Source of the DNA: Triops longicaudatus
Lineage: Eukaryota; Arthropoda; Branchiopoda; Notostraca; Triopsidae
DNA length: 64,000 nucleotides
NCBI GenBank assembly: GCA_022885665.1
Contig: JAGQDJ010000158.1
Coordinates: 177,503-241,502 of the forward strand
Reading direction: 5' to 3'
In this document: positions 1-11,697 of the stretch, one piece after another
How positions within the stretch are numbered: the stretch's first letter is position 1
Layout of the letters: each line of letters begins with the position of its first letter
Position numbers and translations under genes: made by a program
Notes under the pieces: generated by a model
The model's input: the letters and a program-made list of their open reading frames with translations, nothing else
Told to the model about the DNA's origin: nothing
Databases searched by the model: none

Positions 1-172
1 AATAAGTGTTCAAAAAGTAAAAAAAAATAAGAATAGTTTATTTGTGCTTACGTAAATATTTATATTTGGAGCTTGATTTTCTGTAGTTTACTTCCGCTCA
101 TACGTTTAAATTTTCAACCCTAGAATGGTCCCTGTGATGCGTCGTCGTTTTCGTACACACATGCTGAAACAG

Positions 173-1928
173 ATGTGGTTTTACAACTAATTCAGTACTA
201 TCCCTGGTTGTTTGACATCGACACTGAAGCGTTGGAGCGCGAACGAGCGTTACAAGAAGCGTTGGCGCGTATGCAAAGTGGCAATGTACAGAAGAAGACC
301 GCGGGAGATATGCGGCTATGGATTTACATGTCAACGCAACCCAATGCTGATACTGTTTCCATTACTGTACGTAGATACGAATAATCTTTATTCTCAAATC
401 TTGCTCATTCTTTCGATCGCTTAAAAATTCTCATCAAGTGATCCGAATTATGAACATGGCGTAAACTAGAAACTTTAGTGTACAGTACGTTGAGCACTCT
501 GCAACAGCAAATTGTTATACTTTGTTCACGGATTTGTCCACGACAACTTCAAATGCAATTGGTCAGAAGCCCTTTGGAAATTTAGGTCGTTAGTCCTAAT
601 CATAGAGTATTATTGTGTTTCGTCAAACTAACATCTCTTCAGCTGAATCCTAAAAAAAAAAACTAAAAAATGAGAACCATTTAACAGTAAGCGCGATGAA
701 GTATAGCATAGGGTTAGTAGATATCTCAGAAACCGATGCAGAATCACGTCGTTTTATTGTCAATTTCGCAAGCTTTCTTTCTTTTTTATTCACCTGCTAA
801 ATTGCAATTTAGATTATTAAATTTTCGCAGGTATCTTATTAAAAAACGTGGTAGGAAAGTCAAGAACGTCTTAAGTGAAAAATAAAAATGCAATGTTGTA
901 TGAGCTATTGCGCTCTTGGCATTATTGCATTTTTCTGTGCTCTCTTATCTATTTTGAACTTTTCTAGTTTGTTTGTATCTTTTGATATCATGTGGGTATC
1001 TGTACTTTCTTATTTCGTATGTTAAGGTTAATCCCAATCGAAAGGTGAAGGACGTACGGGAGGAAATAGCGAACAAAAATCCTGGATCGTATTCAGCACG
1101 CATTTTGATCGAAAGCGTGTGTAATGGACAAATGAAACGCCCTCTGCACGCAGAAGAATTGGTTTTGCCCGTTATTCTCCGATGGGCCCAGTGGCCTCAA
1201 GATGATTGCACCAACAATCGCATAATTTTCTGTGACGACAACTTTCTGCTTCCTCTTCTAATGGGAGTAAGCGATTTTAAGGCCGTGAATTATCGCCATA
1301 ATCCCTTACGATATACTTTTATGTATTTTTTGTTTTGTCTGTCCAATTTGTTCATTTATTTTTGTTACAAGGTCGTCTCACCGCCTTCAGTGTTTATGGT
1401 TTTACGTTATGCGGACCCGAAGTCTAAATCGTTCAAAAAGTGTCCAGTAGAATTCTGCCAAGCACGTATTACTTGTCTAAAAGACACCAAAGTATTTGCC
1501 TTAATTTCTTACGTATAAAAATTTGTATGTTTAAGTAATCGTGATAATTATTACGCAGAATCATACTATTCACGCACAATGGGATATCGAAAACTTGGTG
1601 TGGTACTATGGAACGGATCCAAAGCGCAGTAGCCCTACTAAGTAAGCTAAGTGCTAGACAACAAAATAGTCCCAGAATGTGAATTTAGTGTCATCAAATG
1701 CAAACGTAGAAGAAGTTTGCGTAAAAGTTTAATAAACATATTTTCATTCCTTTTAGGTGGGCTATAACCTTCGTGAAGAAAGACGAACCAATCAAAAGGT
1801 CCAGAGATTCACCCTATTTCGGCCATACGCTCTGCTTTAATAACGAAGACGAATATTCCAAATTTTCCACTGCTATGCTATTAACAGAGTACGCTGAAGG
1901 CGGGCTTTCAGCTTACGTACATCAATGA
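173..1928 (+). CDS. ARAP-like Rho/Arf GTPase-activating protein, C-terminal part (partial)
   Basis: Five exons can be joined with intact phase: 173-366, 1027-1266, 1372-1491, 1559-1641 and 1757-1928 (stop TGA). All borders are AG/GT. The first exon reads like the end of a RhoGAP domain (YYPWLFDIDTEALERE). The next two carry an RA-like (Ras-association) domain with RPLHAEELVLPVILRWAQW. The last two look like the end of a PH domain (WAITFVKK, SPYFGHTLCF, AMLLTEYAEGG). This RhoGAP-RA-PH order is that of ARAP proteins and Drosophila RhoGAP15B, which act at the plasma membrane as phosphoinositide-regulated GAPs for Arf and Rho GTPases. The 5' part lies outside the window. The gene converges on RFWD3, with 354 bp between stop codons. 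Exon structure is well supported; the family name is inferred from domain order and remembered motifs, so another RhoGAP-RA protein is possible. Confidence 0.62.
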
Positions 1929-2282
1929 AAACAGAACTTTCACTTTGCTCCGTTGCTTCACTTAACTGGACCGTTCATCGTAAAACTTCCTAAAAGTGTA
2001 TTCCGTTTTTCGTAAACCTTTTTTAAATCGAATTGTGGTGCTGTGATAAAGGTCAAATGAGAAATGAGGCAATGAAAAATAAGATTCCTTAAAAGTTCCC
2101 TATTTCAAAAAGAAAAAGAAGTGAAAACGTGATATCCTATAAAACAAAGTTTATTCCTTGCAAAAAGTTTGTATTACTGTACAGAAATCCACAAATATTT
2201 CAGCCATCCTGGATTGCATTTCTTACAGGCAAACCCTAATTCAAACTTGGAACACATGGCAAGATGCTTGACTTTTTTCCGT
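1929..2282. other. Convergent intergenic interval between ARAP-like gene and RFWD3
   Basis: Both flanking genes end here, so the 354 bp must hold both 3' UTRs. The minus-strand AATAAA at 2150-2155 fits RFWD3. No clear AATAAA was seen for the plus-strand gene. No open frame of note. Confidence 0.6.
2150..2155 (-). terminator. Polyadenylation signal AATAAA for RFWD3
   Basis: TTTATT on the plus strand gives AATAAA on the minus strand, 128 bp past the RFWD3 stop codon. The position is typical, but there is no transcript evidence. Confidence 0.5.
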
Positions 2283-4243
2283 TTATCTCCACTTGAAAAC
2301 TCGCAGCACCTTCTCTGTCAAAGACGCTAACCAATGTTCCCCATTGACTTTCATCGGCAGAATGTCGAGTACTGGCTCACTCGAGGGGAATTTCTGCACC
2401 ACTTGGCCAGTACCCACTTCCCACACAATCATGCTCTTCTCCAATTCGTGATGCGCTGCCACGAGTAAGCGACTCGAATCCGTGCCCGGCATAGCGAAAA
2501 TGGCTGAGCGTGTCAATAATTTCTGCGCCGTACCGGCTGGCATTGTTTGCACGACGTTGCAGTTAAAGGTACCGCCCATCCACGATGGCTCACAAACTAC
2601 GTGTCGCACAAACGGTTGCGTTCCGCTAGGGCGCGCTGAAACCAGCAAATGTCGCGTCTTGGGCTCTAGCGCCATATAAGTAAAGGGACCCTCTAGCAGC
2701 ATGGGGTACGCACTAAAGACCGATTCCCTGTTCTCGTAGAACGTGCAAGCATTTAATCGCTGTAAGAACAGTCCCCCGCGGCTAAGTCCCGCCTCGAAAC
2801 CTTGTTTCAAGTAAGCTAACGCCGTGACGGGCGAAGTTTGTCCCAATTCCTCCAAAGTCTGCAAGGGGGTGTTACCTTGCCGTGTGTCATACAAGTACAC
2901 CTTGCCTTGTTGCGTTCCGACGAAGAACTGGTTCAAGTCGTCGCTGTTCCAAGTACAACTCCATAGTGGTGCTTCTAAATGGTAAGTCTGAACCACAGCG
3001 TTGGTTTGAACGTTGGTCAGCTTCGCGGTTTTGTCTAACGAAACCGTTAAGAGCAGGTCGTTCTTCTCAGGATTGAAACTCATATCTCGTATCGTTTTCT
3101 GGTGAATACTAACAAACTGCGTTGCCCGAAACTCCAACGCGTTGATCTTTTTTATACCCACGCCGGGAAATATCGGACTTGTGGAAGGTTGGGATGCTAC
3201 TAACATGGTGTGCCATTCGCTGTAAGCCAACACGCGGCAGCCGCCATCTTTGCTCATGTCCAGCGTGGCTTCCAGTGCTAACCGTTGGGCTAAAACGCCA
3301 CCAGGGGGTTGGGCTGGGGAAATATATGACAAACCTGTGGTAATAGGTAAAGCCAAGCTTTTCCCGCTCGCAGCCAAGCAAGCTCCCGAGAGGGCAGCAC
3401 GACATTGCTGTAATTCTTGTCTTAAGGCGACTAGCTCTTGGTCGCGTAGCGAAATTTGTAACTGCAGATTCTTAGTTTCAAGCTCTAAATGGCGTCGTCG
3501 TTCTCTTTCTCGTTCGAGGTCGGCTAAGGCGCGATCACGCTCGCTGGTGTCAATGGCTCTGAGCGAACGCACGAACAATGGACGAATGTCACGTTTGGCG
3601 GCGTTGGCGTTGCACTGGGGACAACGTGCTCCTTTGCCAGCGCTACCGATCCAACGTTCTATGCAACTTTGGCCAAAAACGTGGCCGCATCGTAACGCGG
3701 CTAAGCGGTGCGCTCCTGAATTACTCCAAGATTCGAAACATATAGGACAGAGCTGGCCATCCTCGTCGCCAGAATTCAAAGACGTCGACAATTGGTCGTC
3801 GAAAAAGCCACCGCCGGTGGTGCTAGCGGCAGGCACCTTTTCAGGTTCATCTTCTCCATCCAATTGCCCAAGACTTTCTTCTGCTACGGCAACTGCTGGC
3901 GGGATGTGAGGTACTAGCTCGGAATTTGGAACTCCATCAGAGAGTCTTCGCCTTCTACGCGGAGGTTCGTCATCTTCTGGCGGCGTAAAGCGTTCTGATT
4001 GGTTTGAGCTGTCAGGTGATGTTGATGCACGTGGCACTTGAGAAGGTCCAAATCCTACAACAATAAATAAGAAGTTGGGAATATTTTATATAATTCAAAT
4101 AATATTTTAAAATGTGTTTGACGTAAGATACTTCGCCTAGGAGCCAACACGGGAGAAAGACCACCTTCACTACGCAGTTCTTCTTCATTGGAATTAATGC
4201 GTATTAATGCTTGATTTAACGTGGATTCGTCACTTTCAGCCAT
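2283..4243 (-). CDS. RFWD3: E3 ubiquitin-protein ligase RFWD3
   Basis: Two exons on the minus strand: 4243-4132 and 4054-2283, joined in phase across a 77-bp intron (donor GTATCT, acceptor TTGTAG). The product is 627 aa; human RFWD3 is about 774 aa, the difference lying mainly in the N-terminus. An acidic, Ser/Pro-rich start with an Arg patch (PPRRRRR) is followed by a RING finger. Ligands seen are C140, C143, C160, H162, C168, C182 and C185, with CPIC, RCGHVFG and CPQC motifs. A charged coiled coil covers about 206-258 and WD40-type repeats run from about 300 to the end (FSLDKTAKL-like blades). The family ubiquitinates RPA and RAD51 at stalled forks and interstrand crosslinks (FANCW) in the nucleus. 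The start ATG at 4243 gives MAESDEST. The gene is head-to-head with the caspase. Near-single-exon coding is notable. Confidence 0.93.
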
Positions 4244-4980
4244 TTCCCATAAAAATGTCAGGTCGGAAGGTTTCGTCTAGTTTGAGGTTATGAACCATCG
4301 AGATTTGGGCGTCTAATTCTGACGTGTCACATTTAAAAGTTCAGAGTAACACTTGTAAGAGTTTGGTATGTTTAATTTACACTTAATTTCTGGTTGGAAC
4401 TCCCTAAAAGCTCCGATCCAGAACTATAATAACAATCTCCGTTCGCTCAAACTTATGGAATGCGAGCTTCTTGAGACCATCGAAACGCGGTTCGCTATCG
4501 TTTCCAATGTTGCCCTATTTGTTATGCATGTACAATGAAGTTTTATCATGCGCAGAAGTTTTTTTTTTCAGTAATTGTAGAGTTTTGCACACTTCTGACA
4601 AAAGTGACGACACCACGTTGGTACACGTTACGTAGATGTATATTCAAATCTGTGAGTGGACTGCGCAATCGCGGGGTAATACTTTTCCGTTTGAAAAGGT
4701 GGCGGCATGGGACGGTTCATTTGACTCCACCTCTATACTCTCGAGTTAAGCCTGGGCCAATCTAGTACGGGCATTGCTATGAGTCATGACTCGGCCCAAC
4801 AAGTCTAGGCGAGTGAACAAAACATATTGGGAAGATAAGTGAAACTTGACGAACGTAGCAAGTTGTGCTCATCTTTTTACGTAAATTCTCCTGTGATCTG
4901 TAAGGTAAGGCGAGCTTATACTTAAAATGTACTTAATAAACTTTAAAATTGCCCACTTCACATTTAAAAGGGACGAAACA
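4244..4980. promoter_or_regulatory. Putative bidirectional promoter between RFWD3 and caspase
   Basis: The 737 bp separate the RFWD3 start (minus) from the caspase start (plus), so both promoters and 5' UTRs should lie here unless untranslated exons sit elsewhere. No convincing TATA box or named motif was found. The role is inferred only from the divergent layout. Confidence 0.4.
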
Positions 4981-7035
4981 ATGAACGAATCAGACAAACG
5001 GATTATCCGAAACTGCCTTCCCCTGTTAACGCGCGCCCTTATATTTGATGTGAGATTCCAGGAGTTGCTCGTTAGTAAGAGAGTTTTTTCCTCACAAATG
5101 ATGCGTGATATCAAGGTAAGGAGTAAATTATTTGTCTTTCACTGCCAACTGGTATGAATCTTTCGTGTTACAGCGTAGTCAAAATCCTCAATTGGAACTT
5201 CTCCTGGCGTTGATGAGAAGAGGGCCAAATGACTTTGAACACTTCACGGACGCTTTGACTGAGACGCAACAACAGCATGCTGTGCAAATTTTGCAAGAGG
5301 GAAGACAGAACATTTCCATGCAAGTTTCTCCAGCGGATCCGTTGTACAATCCGTATCCCAACTGGCGTGCCAGCTTGCCATCACCTTTGGAAAGTTTTAC
5401 TCCAAGGTTAATGTGTAAAAATAAAAGGCCAACTTTCGCCGCGCAGTTCGAAGGGAGGACGGTCCTTTTGAGCTAAATGAATTGAATTCCTCACAAATAT
5501 CGAAAGCCTTAAATTAACCAGCCAATACTGCTCTGTTTCTTTAGGCCGTCGATGTCATCTGAGAACGGGCAAGCTTACCGATCAAGTTCCACCGCCGAGT
5601 AATTTCAAAATAGATGATTAGCTTCGTATGTTATTATTTTGTTTTGTTTGCCTTGGGTCAAGGACGAAAGTATTGAATCCCCCCAATTATGAAGCGCAAA
5701 TTCCATTTATTCCCATTCCAAGCCAGGACATCGATCCGTCAGAGCCATTACCGGATTTGCCAACCAACAATACATTTGCCATTTATGTGCAACCGGCTAG
5801 TACTTTTAAAGGCGCTGGTGAGCCTGAAGTAAATATATTCCTGTTTTATTTCAAGTAATTATTACTTGTTCTGCGTATTTATTTGTTGATTTGTTAGGTT
5901 TATCCATGTTCCTTGGATGAGCCTCGCGGATTGGCTTTGATAATTAATTTTCGGGATATTCCGAATCACGAAAGCCGTGCAGGATCTGAATTGGACGTCC
6001 ACCATTTGCAAGAATTGTTGAAACAACTTGGCTACAAAGTTACTAGCCATTTCGAGCTCAGCTTTTCTGTAAGTTATCTTTTGCGTTAGGAATTGCATTA
6101 TGAAATGATTTTCGTGTCCGTATTTTTTTTCCGACGTAGAAAACTCGACAAGCCATTAAGGACTTTTGTCAGCGACCTGAGCACGAGAAAGCGGACTCCA
6201 CGATAGTTGTAATTATGAGCCACGGAGAAGACGGTTCCGTGGCAGAAGGAACACGTTTTTATACGTCAGATGGCAATTGCATGGGTTCGGAGAAAGTAAT
6301 CGAAGAGTTTAGCAATCACAATTGTCCGCATTTGGTAGGGAAGCCGAAAATTTTTCTGTTCCAGTTCTGTCGGTATGACTGAAATAAGAGATACGGATTT
6401 TGGCCTTATTTTATTTTCCTTTTTTTTTTTAGTGGAAATCGACAAGACATTCCAATTAGATTCCAGTCAAATATCAATACAGATGGTGCAAGCATTCAAC
6501 CCGTTTCACGCTCGGTAGACATGCGGGAGTTCAGTGATATACTTATCGCGAACTCGACTCTGCCAGGTTGGTGTCAATTAGCTCGTAAAAAATACTCAGT
6601 TTCGTTAGAAATTTTCGACAACCAGTGTGAGTTATGCATTATGTGCTTGACTAACTGTATGTTGTACTCTCGTAAACGTAGGATATGTGTCGTATAGAGA
6701 AACTGATGAGGGCACTTGGTTCGTAAAAGCCATTTGCCTTATGTTTATGGAGCATGCGCGAGATTATCACGTACAGAAATTACTTAACAAGGTATAGTCT
6801 TACATTTTACTTTTTATATTTTTGAAGTTTTTGTGTGTTCTTTGGTACTTGAGTTCAAAACATTAAAAAATAGAAACACTTTGTATTGTTCTCTTGTTTA
6901 TATTACAAACAGGTTGACCAGTGTATCCAGCAGTGGGCAGCCAATAAGATGGGGAAGCAAACGGTGGATATCAACCTACGGGCATTTCGCAAGAAATTCT
7001 TTTTTAATCCGGGTCTCGTCGGAGGCGGGCTTTGA
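4981..7035 (+). CDS. CARD-containing initiator caspase (Dronc/caspase-2/9 type)
   Basis: Nine exons join in phase: 4981-5115, 5174-5406, 5545-5598, 5663-5828, 5898-6068, 6140-6372, 6433-6566, 6682-6791 and 6913-7035 (TGA). They encode 452 aa. Residues 1 to about 95 form a CARD-like death-fold (NESDKRIIRNCLPLL, ELLLALMRRGPNDFEHF). The caspase domain starts near 197. S1-pocket arginine R222 lies in ESRAGSELD. The catalytic His is H281 (MSHGEDG) and the catalytic Cys is C330 in QFCRG. The small subunit has the substrate-binding strand YVSYRETDEGTW. Possible Asp cleavage sites lie in the short linker after QFCRG. Initiator caspases are activated on Apaf-1-like platforms and cleave executioner caspases. 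QFCRG resembles Dronc PFCRG more than the usual QACxG. An in-frame ATG at 4927 could add 18 aa; 4981 is preferred because it abuts the CARD. Assignment as a CARD-caspase is firm; one-to-one orthology is not. Confidence 0.93.
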
Positions 7036-7254
7036 GATAACATCGTTGCAATGATCCGTTTTTATATTGTTACACTTTTTTCATGCATGGTTAATTCTTT
7101 TTAAGCTTAATTACAAAGTTCTAATAACGTTTGACGCAGTCAATCAACGCAAATTTATTCACATGTTTAACTTGTCCTCTTCTGAAGTAGTTTAAGCTAC
7201 CTGGTTCAATATATCAAAATCACGTAATCGAATCATAGTGCAGTAGTCTACAAT

Positions 7255-7260
7255 AATAAA
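7255..7260 (+). terminator. Polyadenylation signal AATAAA for the caspase
   Basis: AATAAA lies 220 bp past the caspase stop; another AATAAA-like site follows near 7455. It is the first canonical signal downstream. Confidence 0.45.
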
Positions 7261-7281
7261 CGCTAATGTTATCGTTAACAG

Positions 7282-7345
7282 CAGCGATTCCCAACCTGTG
7301 GGCCGCCGCCTGTTGGATGGTGCCCGCAATGCATTAGTGAACTAA
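7282..7345 (+). mobile_element. hAT-like transposon end (fragment)
   Basis: CAGCGATTCCCAACCTGTGG followed by GCCGC has the form of many animal hAT terminal inverted repeats (CAGNGGTTCYCAA..GTGGG). A matching end in the opposite orientation is at 35561-35585. No partner end was found nearby, so this is a fragment. Confidence 0.5.
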
Positions 7346-7895
7346 GCCTCGTTTTACTTCCACGGTGTTGAGTCAACAGGGTTATGTGGCGTAATCTACT
7401 TTCCACATTTTATTGTACAGTGCACGGTACGTCGAATCAAAACATTGTAGTTGCAATAAAACACGATCTTCCTTGTAGTCAGATTTCGGCGTGAAGTTTA
7501 GTAGTTGTATGAAATACATCTTTTAATTACGATCCGGTCTACGTACAGTGACTGTCCTCAGGTTTGTTTTGAAATATCGGAACAGTTTCTTCTAGGAAAG
7601 TCGTTTGTATGTAAGTATAAATGCCTTTAAAAGTACAATGGACACCATAAAACAAATTTGTCTTATAAAAAGAGCAAAAAAAAAAAAACAGTTCCACGTG
7701 CATGTTTCTTTTTATCATGCACGAAATGTTAACGAAGATATTCAGGAAACATATAAACAAACAAAAAATATTCAGCGCGGTCACGTCGTGCTGTAACATA
7801 ACGGGGCGTAGTACAGAACGTCCAAGCATGAAAATCGCGGGTTTTATTGGTTCAGCGAGGCCACGTGAAGTTTGATGTGGCGTGTTTTATCCCCC

Positions 7896-7956
7896 CCCCC
7901 CCCTCCCCTTCGCAAGGTAATAATTNCCCCCCCCTCCCCTTCGCAAGGTAATAATT
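7896..7956. repeat. Tandem duplication of a 30-bp unit around an N
   Basis: A C-tract followed by TCCCCTTCGCAAGGTAATAA and TT occurs twice, separated by the window's only N at 7926. Exact duplication with an ambiguous base at the joint is typical of an unresolved contig overlap. Confidence 0.75.
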
Positions 7957-8386
7957 CTGGAATGGCTTACCAGAAAAAAATGAAACAAAATTCTGTGTTC
8001 TTAGAATCATGTGTACAAATAAAAATCCATTAAAATCTTAATAGGTGTTTTTGGTGTCCAGTGCCCTTTGAGCACAAGGTCAAATTCAACTTGCGCGACA
8101 GTGAGCTTGTGACAGTTCGTAAAGCCTTCGCATGTTATGAAAATGGTCTTCAACCCGACTTATATCCGAGTCAAGCTCAAATCGCGTACAAATCTAACAT
8201 GACACGACGGACTGAACTCGCTCATCTACCAAGTCAGTAAGAGTTAACTACACCAAGTCGTTGAGTCTGACTCGACGCGGTGGTGCCAGTTAGTGTAACA
8301 CAATAAATCGCATTTTCCTTACACCGTCAGTGAACACGGCTAATAAAACGAGGCTCTGGAGACGAGTAAACAGAGCTACCACACAC

Positions 8387-8387
<1 letters not shown>

Positions 8388-8425
<38 letters not shown>
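8388..8425. repeat. AT dinucleotide microsatellite
   Basis: About 18 uninterrupted TA/AT units, seen directly. Confidence 0.9.
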
Positions 8426-8426
<1 letters not shown>

Positions 8427-9716
8427 TATACTATATGATTGGATCAGAATTTTTTGCAATAAAAATCAATCCGATCGTTTTTGAAGCAGGGTCACTTGAT
8501 TCGATCATTTGATTGGATTAGATCTTTTTTTAAAAGATCTGGAACACTGTTTATCACAATTGAACCGTACGGAAAGGTGATCGGCGAACTGCGCTTACGC
8601 CCGCGCCTACTTCTTGGAAAATAAATAGAAAAGGCCTGCATTCAACACATTAATGCGAATTTAAGTTCTCACGTAGCATTTCAAAATTGCAACATTATTC
8701 CTTCTTCTTTAATTACTCAGGTGACTAGCAGTAATATTCGACCTAAAATTCTACGGTAGGGGCGTAGACAGGAGAAAACAACATGATCTACAAGACGTGT
8801 TTTGTGAAAAAGTATAGGTAAACTGTCATTATCTTGTTCACAGCACCAAAATGACAGAGTACGACCGTATGCTTTGTATTATTGAATGGTTAAATATACT
8901 ATTTCGGCTCAGGAAAAATGGGTTAGCTCGTTTTTTTTCCTTCGTTCCCATGTTTTGTCCAAACAAACCGTTCTCAAACAACGCTGAGGGGAGCCTACCT
9001 CGTAGGGGCGTCGTGATGTGACCCAGAACTTCAACTGAACAAAAAAAAAGCTTAATCACAAGCAGTTTATGGAACCATGTGCTTCACTAAAGGTTCTGCA
9101 ACTCCGTGAGTTTCAGACTCAAACAGTTTCAAACAAACTCAAAAGTTTGAGAAACGCTTGAATGCAAGGTGACATTCGCGCGAGTGTTTTCAAATCACTA
9201 CACCTGCGCTATCTGTTGGAAGTTTCCTCAGATATTTGCAACGTTAAGATCTTTCGTTATCTAGAAACGGAGTAGAGGTGTTGGTGACTTTTTGTCATCG
9301 GGTGTTTGGTGGCTTTTGGTGTTGTAGTACGCTCTCTTCATGTTCCTTTTCAAGTACAATGCTAAGTGGGGCTAATATTGTAAGGAGAACATTAATTAAA
9401 ATTATTCAAAATTTAATTTCTTCAAATATACAGGTTGCACTTTGTCAACCTTCACGTGCTTCGTCCTGATTGCAGCCAGTTTCATCACAATGATTGGACT
9501 GGTTCTGGTTTAACTTTTGGCTTCCAGACCCATTACCAGTTTTACTTGTTTCCCTACCTTAACGGGACGCGATTTCTGCTTAATTTATTCCCTCTCGTTT
9601 GTTCCCTTCTTATTGGTAAAAGAATATTTGCAGAAAGTCAAAATAAACTCCGCAACGCCTAGAGCCTGAGCCTGAGGGCAATCAAAACATCGCTGTCGCC
9701 TGTTTCTTTTTGTTAC

Positions 9717-10938
9717 ATGGCCAAAGCACCAGACAGTATCGAAGATTGTAAAAACATCCCCGAGGATCAGGATGAAGAATTAGACTGGGAGCAGATGGAA
9801 GATTCTGGCGTAAGATTTTGTCTTTTACACAGTAAACCTCATACAACTCTTTTTTGTCCGTTAATCTTCATTTTATGCTCTAGCTATTGGACAAAAAGCT
9901 GCAAGCCATCGAACACAGATTGGTCACCAAGACAACTCAAGCGTAAGTAGGAAACCAGTTTGAATTGGAAAGTACTATTTGATTACCTCCAGAGGTCGGC
10001 TCCCACCCGAATAAGCCCTAACCTTGACCCCAAACTTGATGTTGGACAGTTCTAGCTAGGTTACTTAGGTTAGTCCATGATGTCTTAGTTAAATTATAAG
10101 ATATTACGTATTACGCAAATTCGTAATGTAGATTTATGGTTGATAGATTTGGTTCTGCAATCTATCAATAATAAAGATTAATAAACCATTAAGATTATGT
10201 TGTGTTTTGCTGGTTAGGTTGTGGAAAGTTTGGTTATTTAAGCTATGTATAAGTCAGGCTGGCTAGATTAGCATTCCTTTGTTTTTTTATATATATTTCT
10301 TGCACTAGGTGGAACCATATTTGGTATATGACTAAGATCGGTGTTGTGCGTAGTTCGGCGGCTATCCTTTAAAACGACTCAAAATTCACATGATCCGCTT
10401 AAAAGTGTATAGTCCATTCTTTTCCCTAATTTCAGAACCGGATTTGTATCTAATATCGACACACCGTTCTGTATAATGACGCCCGGGCCGCAAATAAAGA
10501 TACTGAAACGCCCAACTTCCTCCCAGGACAACACTAACAACACTAGTGCGCAACTTAAGCCGCAGCAGCCCATGAAAACTCTACAGCAAGTAAGATCTTT
10601 CTCAAAATGCATTAACCCGGTTGTTAATAAAATCAACTGTCACATCTAGCGTGAAGCTGAATACGCCCAAGCACGGTTACGGATTTTGGGCGAAGCAGCA
10701 GCACCCGCAACGTCACCTAACAACGTTACGTTATCTCCTATGGCAAATCTTGCTAACAAGTACGTTACTTACTTTTTTTTCCTGTTTTGTCGGTTAAAAA
10801 TGTGTGCATCACTAATCAGGTGAAATTTATTTTAGTAGAGCTTCTGGGGCGGAGATGAGAGTAAACAACGGATCAGTGAATGTTGTCCGATACCCACGCG
10901 GTCCGGACGGTAGCCATGGATTCCGTCCTCGCACGTAA
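9717..10938 (+). CDS. SZRD1: SUZ RNA-binding domain-containing protein SZRD1
   Basis: Five exons join in phase: 9717-9809, 9884-9942, 10436-10589, 10650-10759 and 10836-10938 (TAA). They give 172 aa against about 152 in human SZRD1. The start ATG opens an acidic stretch ending WEQMEDSG, which matches the SZRD1 N-terminus (human WEEAADSG), followed by LDKKLQAIE. A SUZ domain begins near residue 67 with PGPQIKILKRPTSS and continues to REAEYAQARLRILGEA. The C-terminus is the SUZ-C motif RYPRGPDGSHGFRPR (about 158-171). SUZ domains bind RNA; SZRD1 is a small, poorly understood protein implicated in mRNA binding and cell-cycle control. No odd features beyond a slightly longer, Asn/Thr-rich linker. 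The family match is strong along the whole length. Confidence 0.95.
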
Positions 10939-10955
10939 CGTTGTGGAATTGTGAG

Positions 10956-10961
10956 AATAAA
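10956..10961 (+). terminator. Polyadenylation signal AATAAA for SZRD1
   Basis: AATAAA 18 bp past the stop, which would give a very short 3' UTR. A further AATAAA-like site occurs near 11270 and may be the real one. Confidence 0.35.
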
Positions 10962-11697
10962 GGGATAAAGAATGGAAAGGAAGGGAAAGAAGAATAGATA
11001 ATTTTTTGTGTGTATATTTGGATGTGAATGGAATTAAGGGAGCTCCCGCGACTGTTTCCCCTTATTTGAGTAGCTTTGTGTTCTCGTCGGATGACACAGT
11101 GTAAGAGAAAGAAAATATGAAGGTGGGACACACGGGCAAGATAAAATGAATTGGTCTGGTGCGAGACGTTGAAGAAACAGAAACAAAGCGAGTCCATTAT
11201 TCAACATGAATTGTAACTGTCTGCATTACCGGCAAAAGTTCTATGATGATGTACCGCTCTAATAACAAAAATAAAATACCCGTAATTTTGAAGAAAAGAT
11301 TCTGTAGTCGTTGTGTACAGTAATCTGTAGAATCAAGAATGTTAGTGAAAACTGGAACTGCCACACTTTGTGGATTGCGATTCCTGGGTCTTCGATGGGT
11401 ATCATTTCTTCGTGTTTCGCAACCACTAAACGAATACCATTTAGGTATCTCAATTGTTTCTCTGGAATTACCGACCGGTAAAGCGAGTACAATAATAAAA
11501 TTCTATTAATATTTTGTTATTTAGTATTTTTTTGGACTCTAGTCCCATAGCATCAAACCGATTCAAAAGGTTTAATGCTCGAGATAACACGTCCGCCACG
11601 TGCTGTAGCCAGTTGGGCGAGGAAGCTGACTCATTCTACGTACAATTGAAGCCTTGTGTTCAAGTATTGTGTGGAAGGGTACAGTAATTCTCAGTAA

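Larger units (their letters stand above)
7346..9716. other. Intergenic stretch, caspase to SZRD1
   Basis: No gene recognised in about 2.4 kb. It holds a duplicated C-tract unit with an N (7896-7956), an AT microsatellite (8388-8425), a GATC-rich decayed element around 8455-8560, and presumably the SZRD1 promoter and 5' UTR at the right end. Short open frames here have no recognisable motif. Confidence 0.5.

Noticed and set aside
3250..3909. 219-codon plus-strand open frame
   Set aside because: It is the antisense of the RFWD3 coding exon (RING and coiled-coil region); Arg/Ser-rich composition is that expected of a shadow frame.
11203..11515. About 100 minus-strand codons open to a TAA, with EIPKWYSFSGCETRR
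   Set aside because: Several frames this long are expected by chance at this base composition, and it shows no motif or clear start or acceptor. Could be revisited if transcripts exist.
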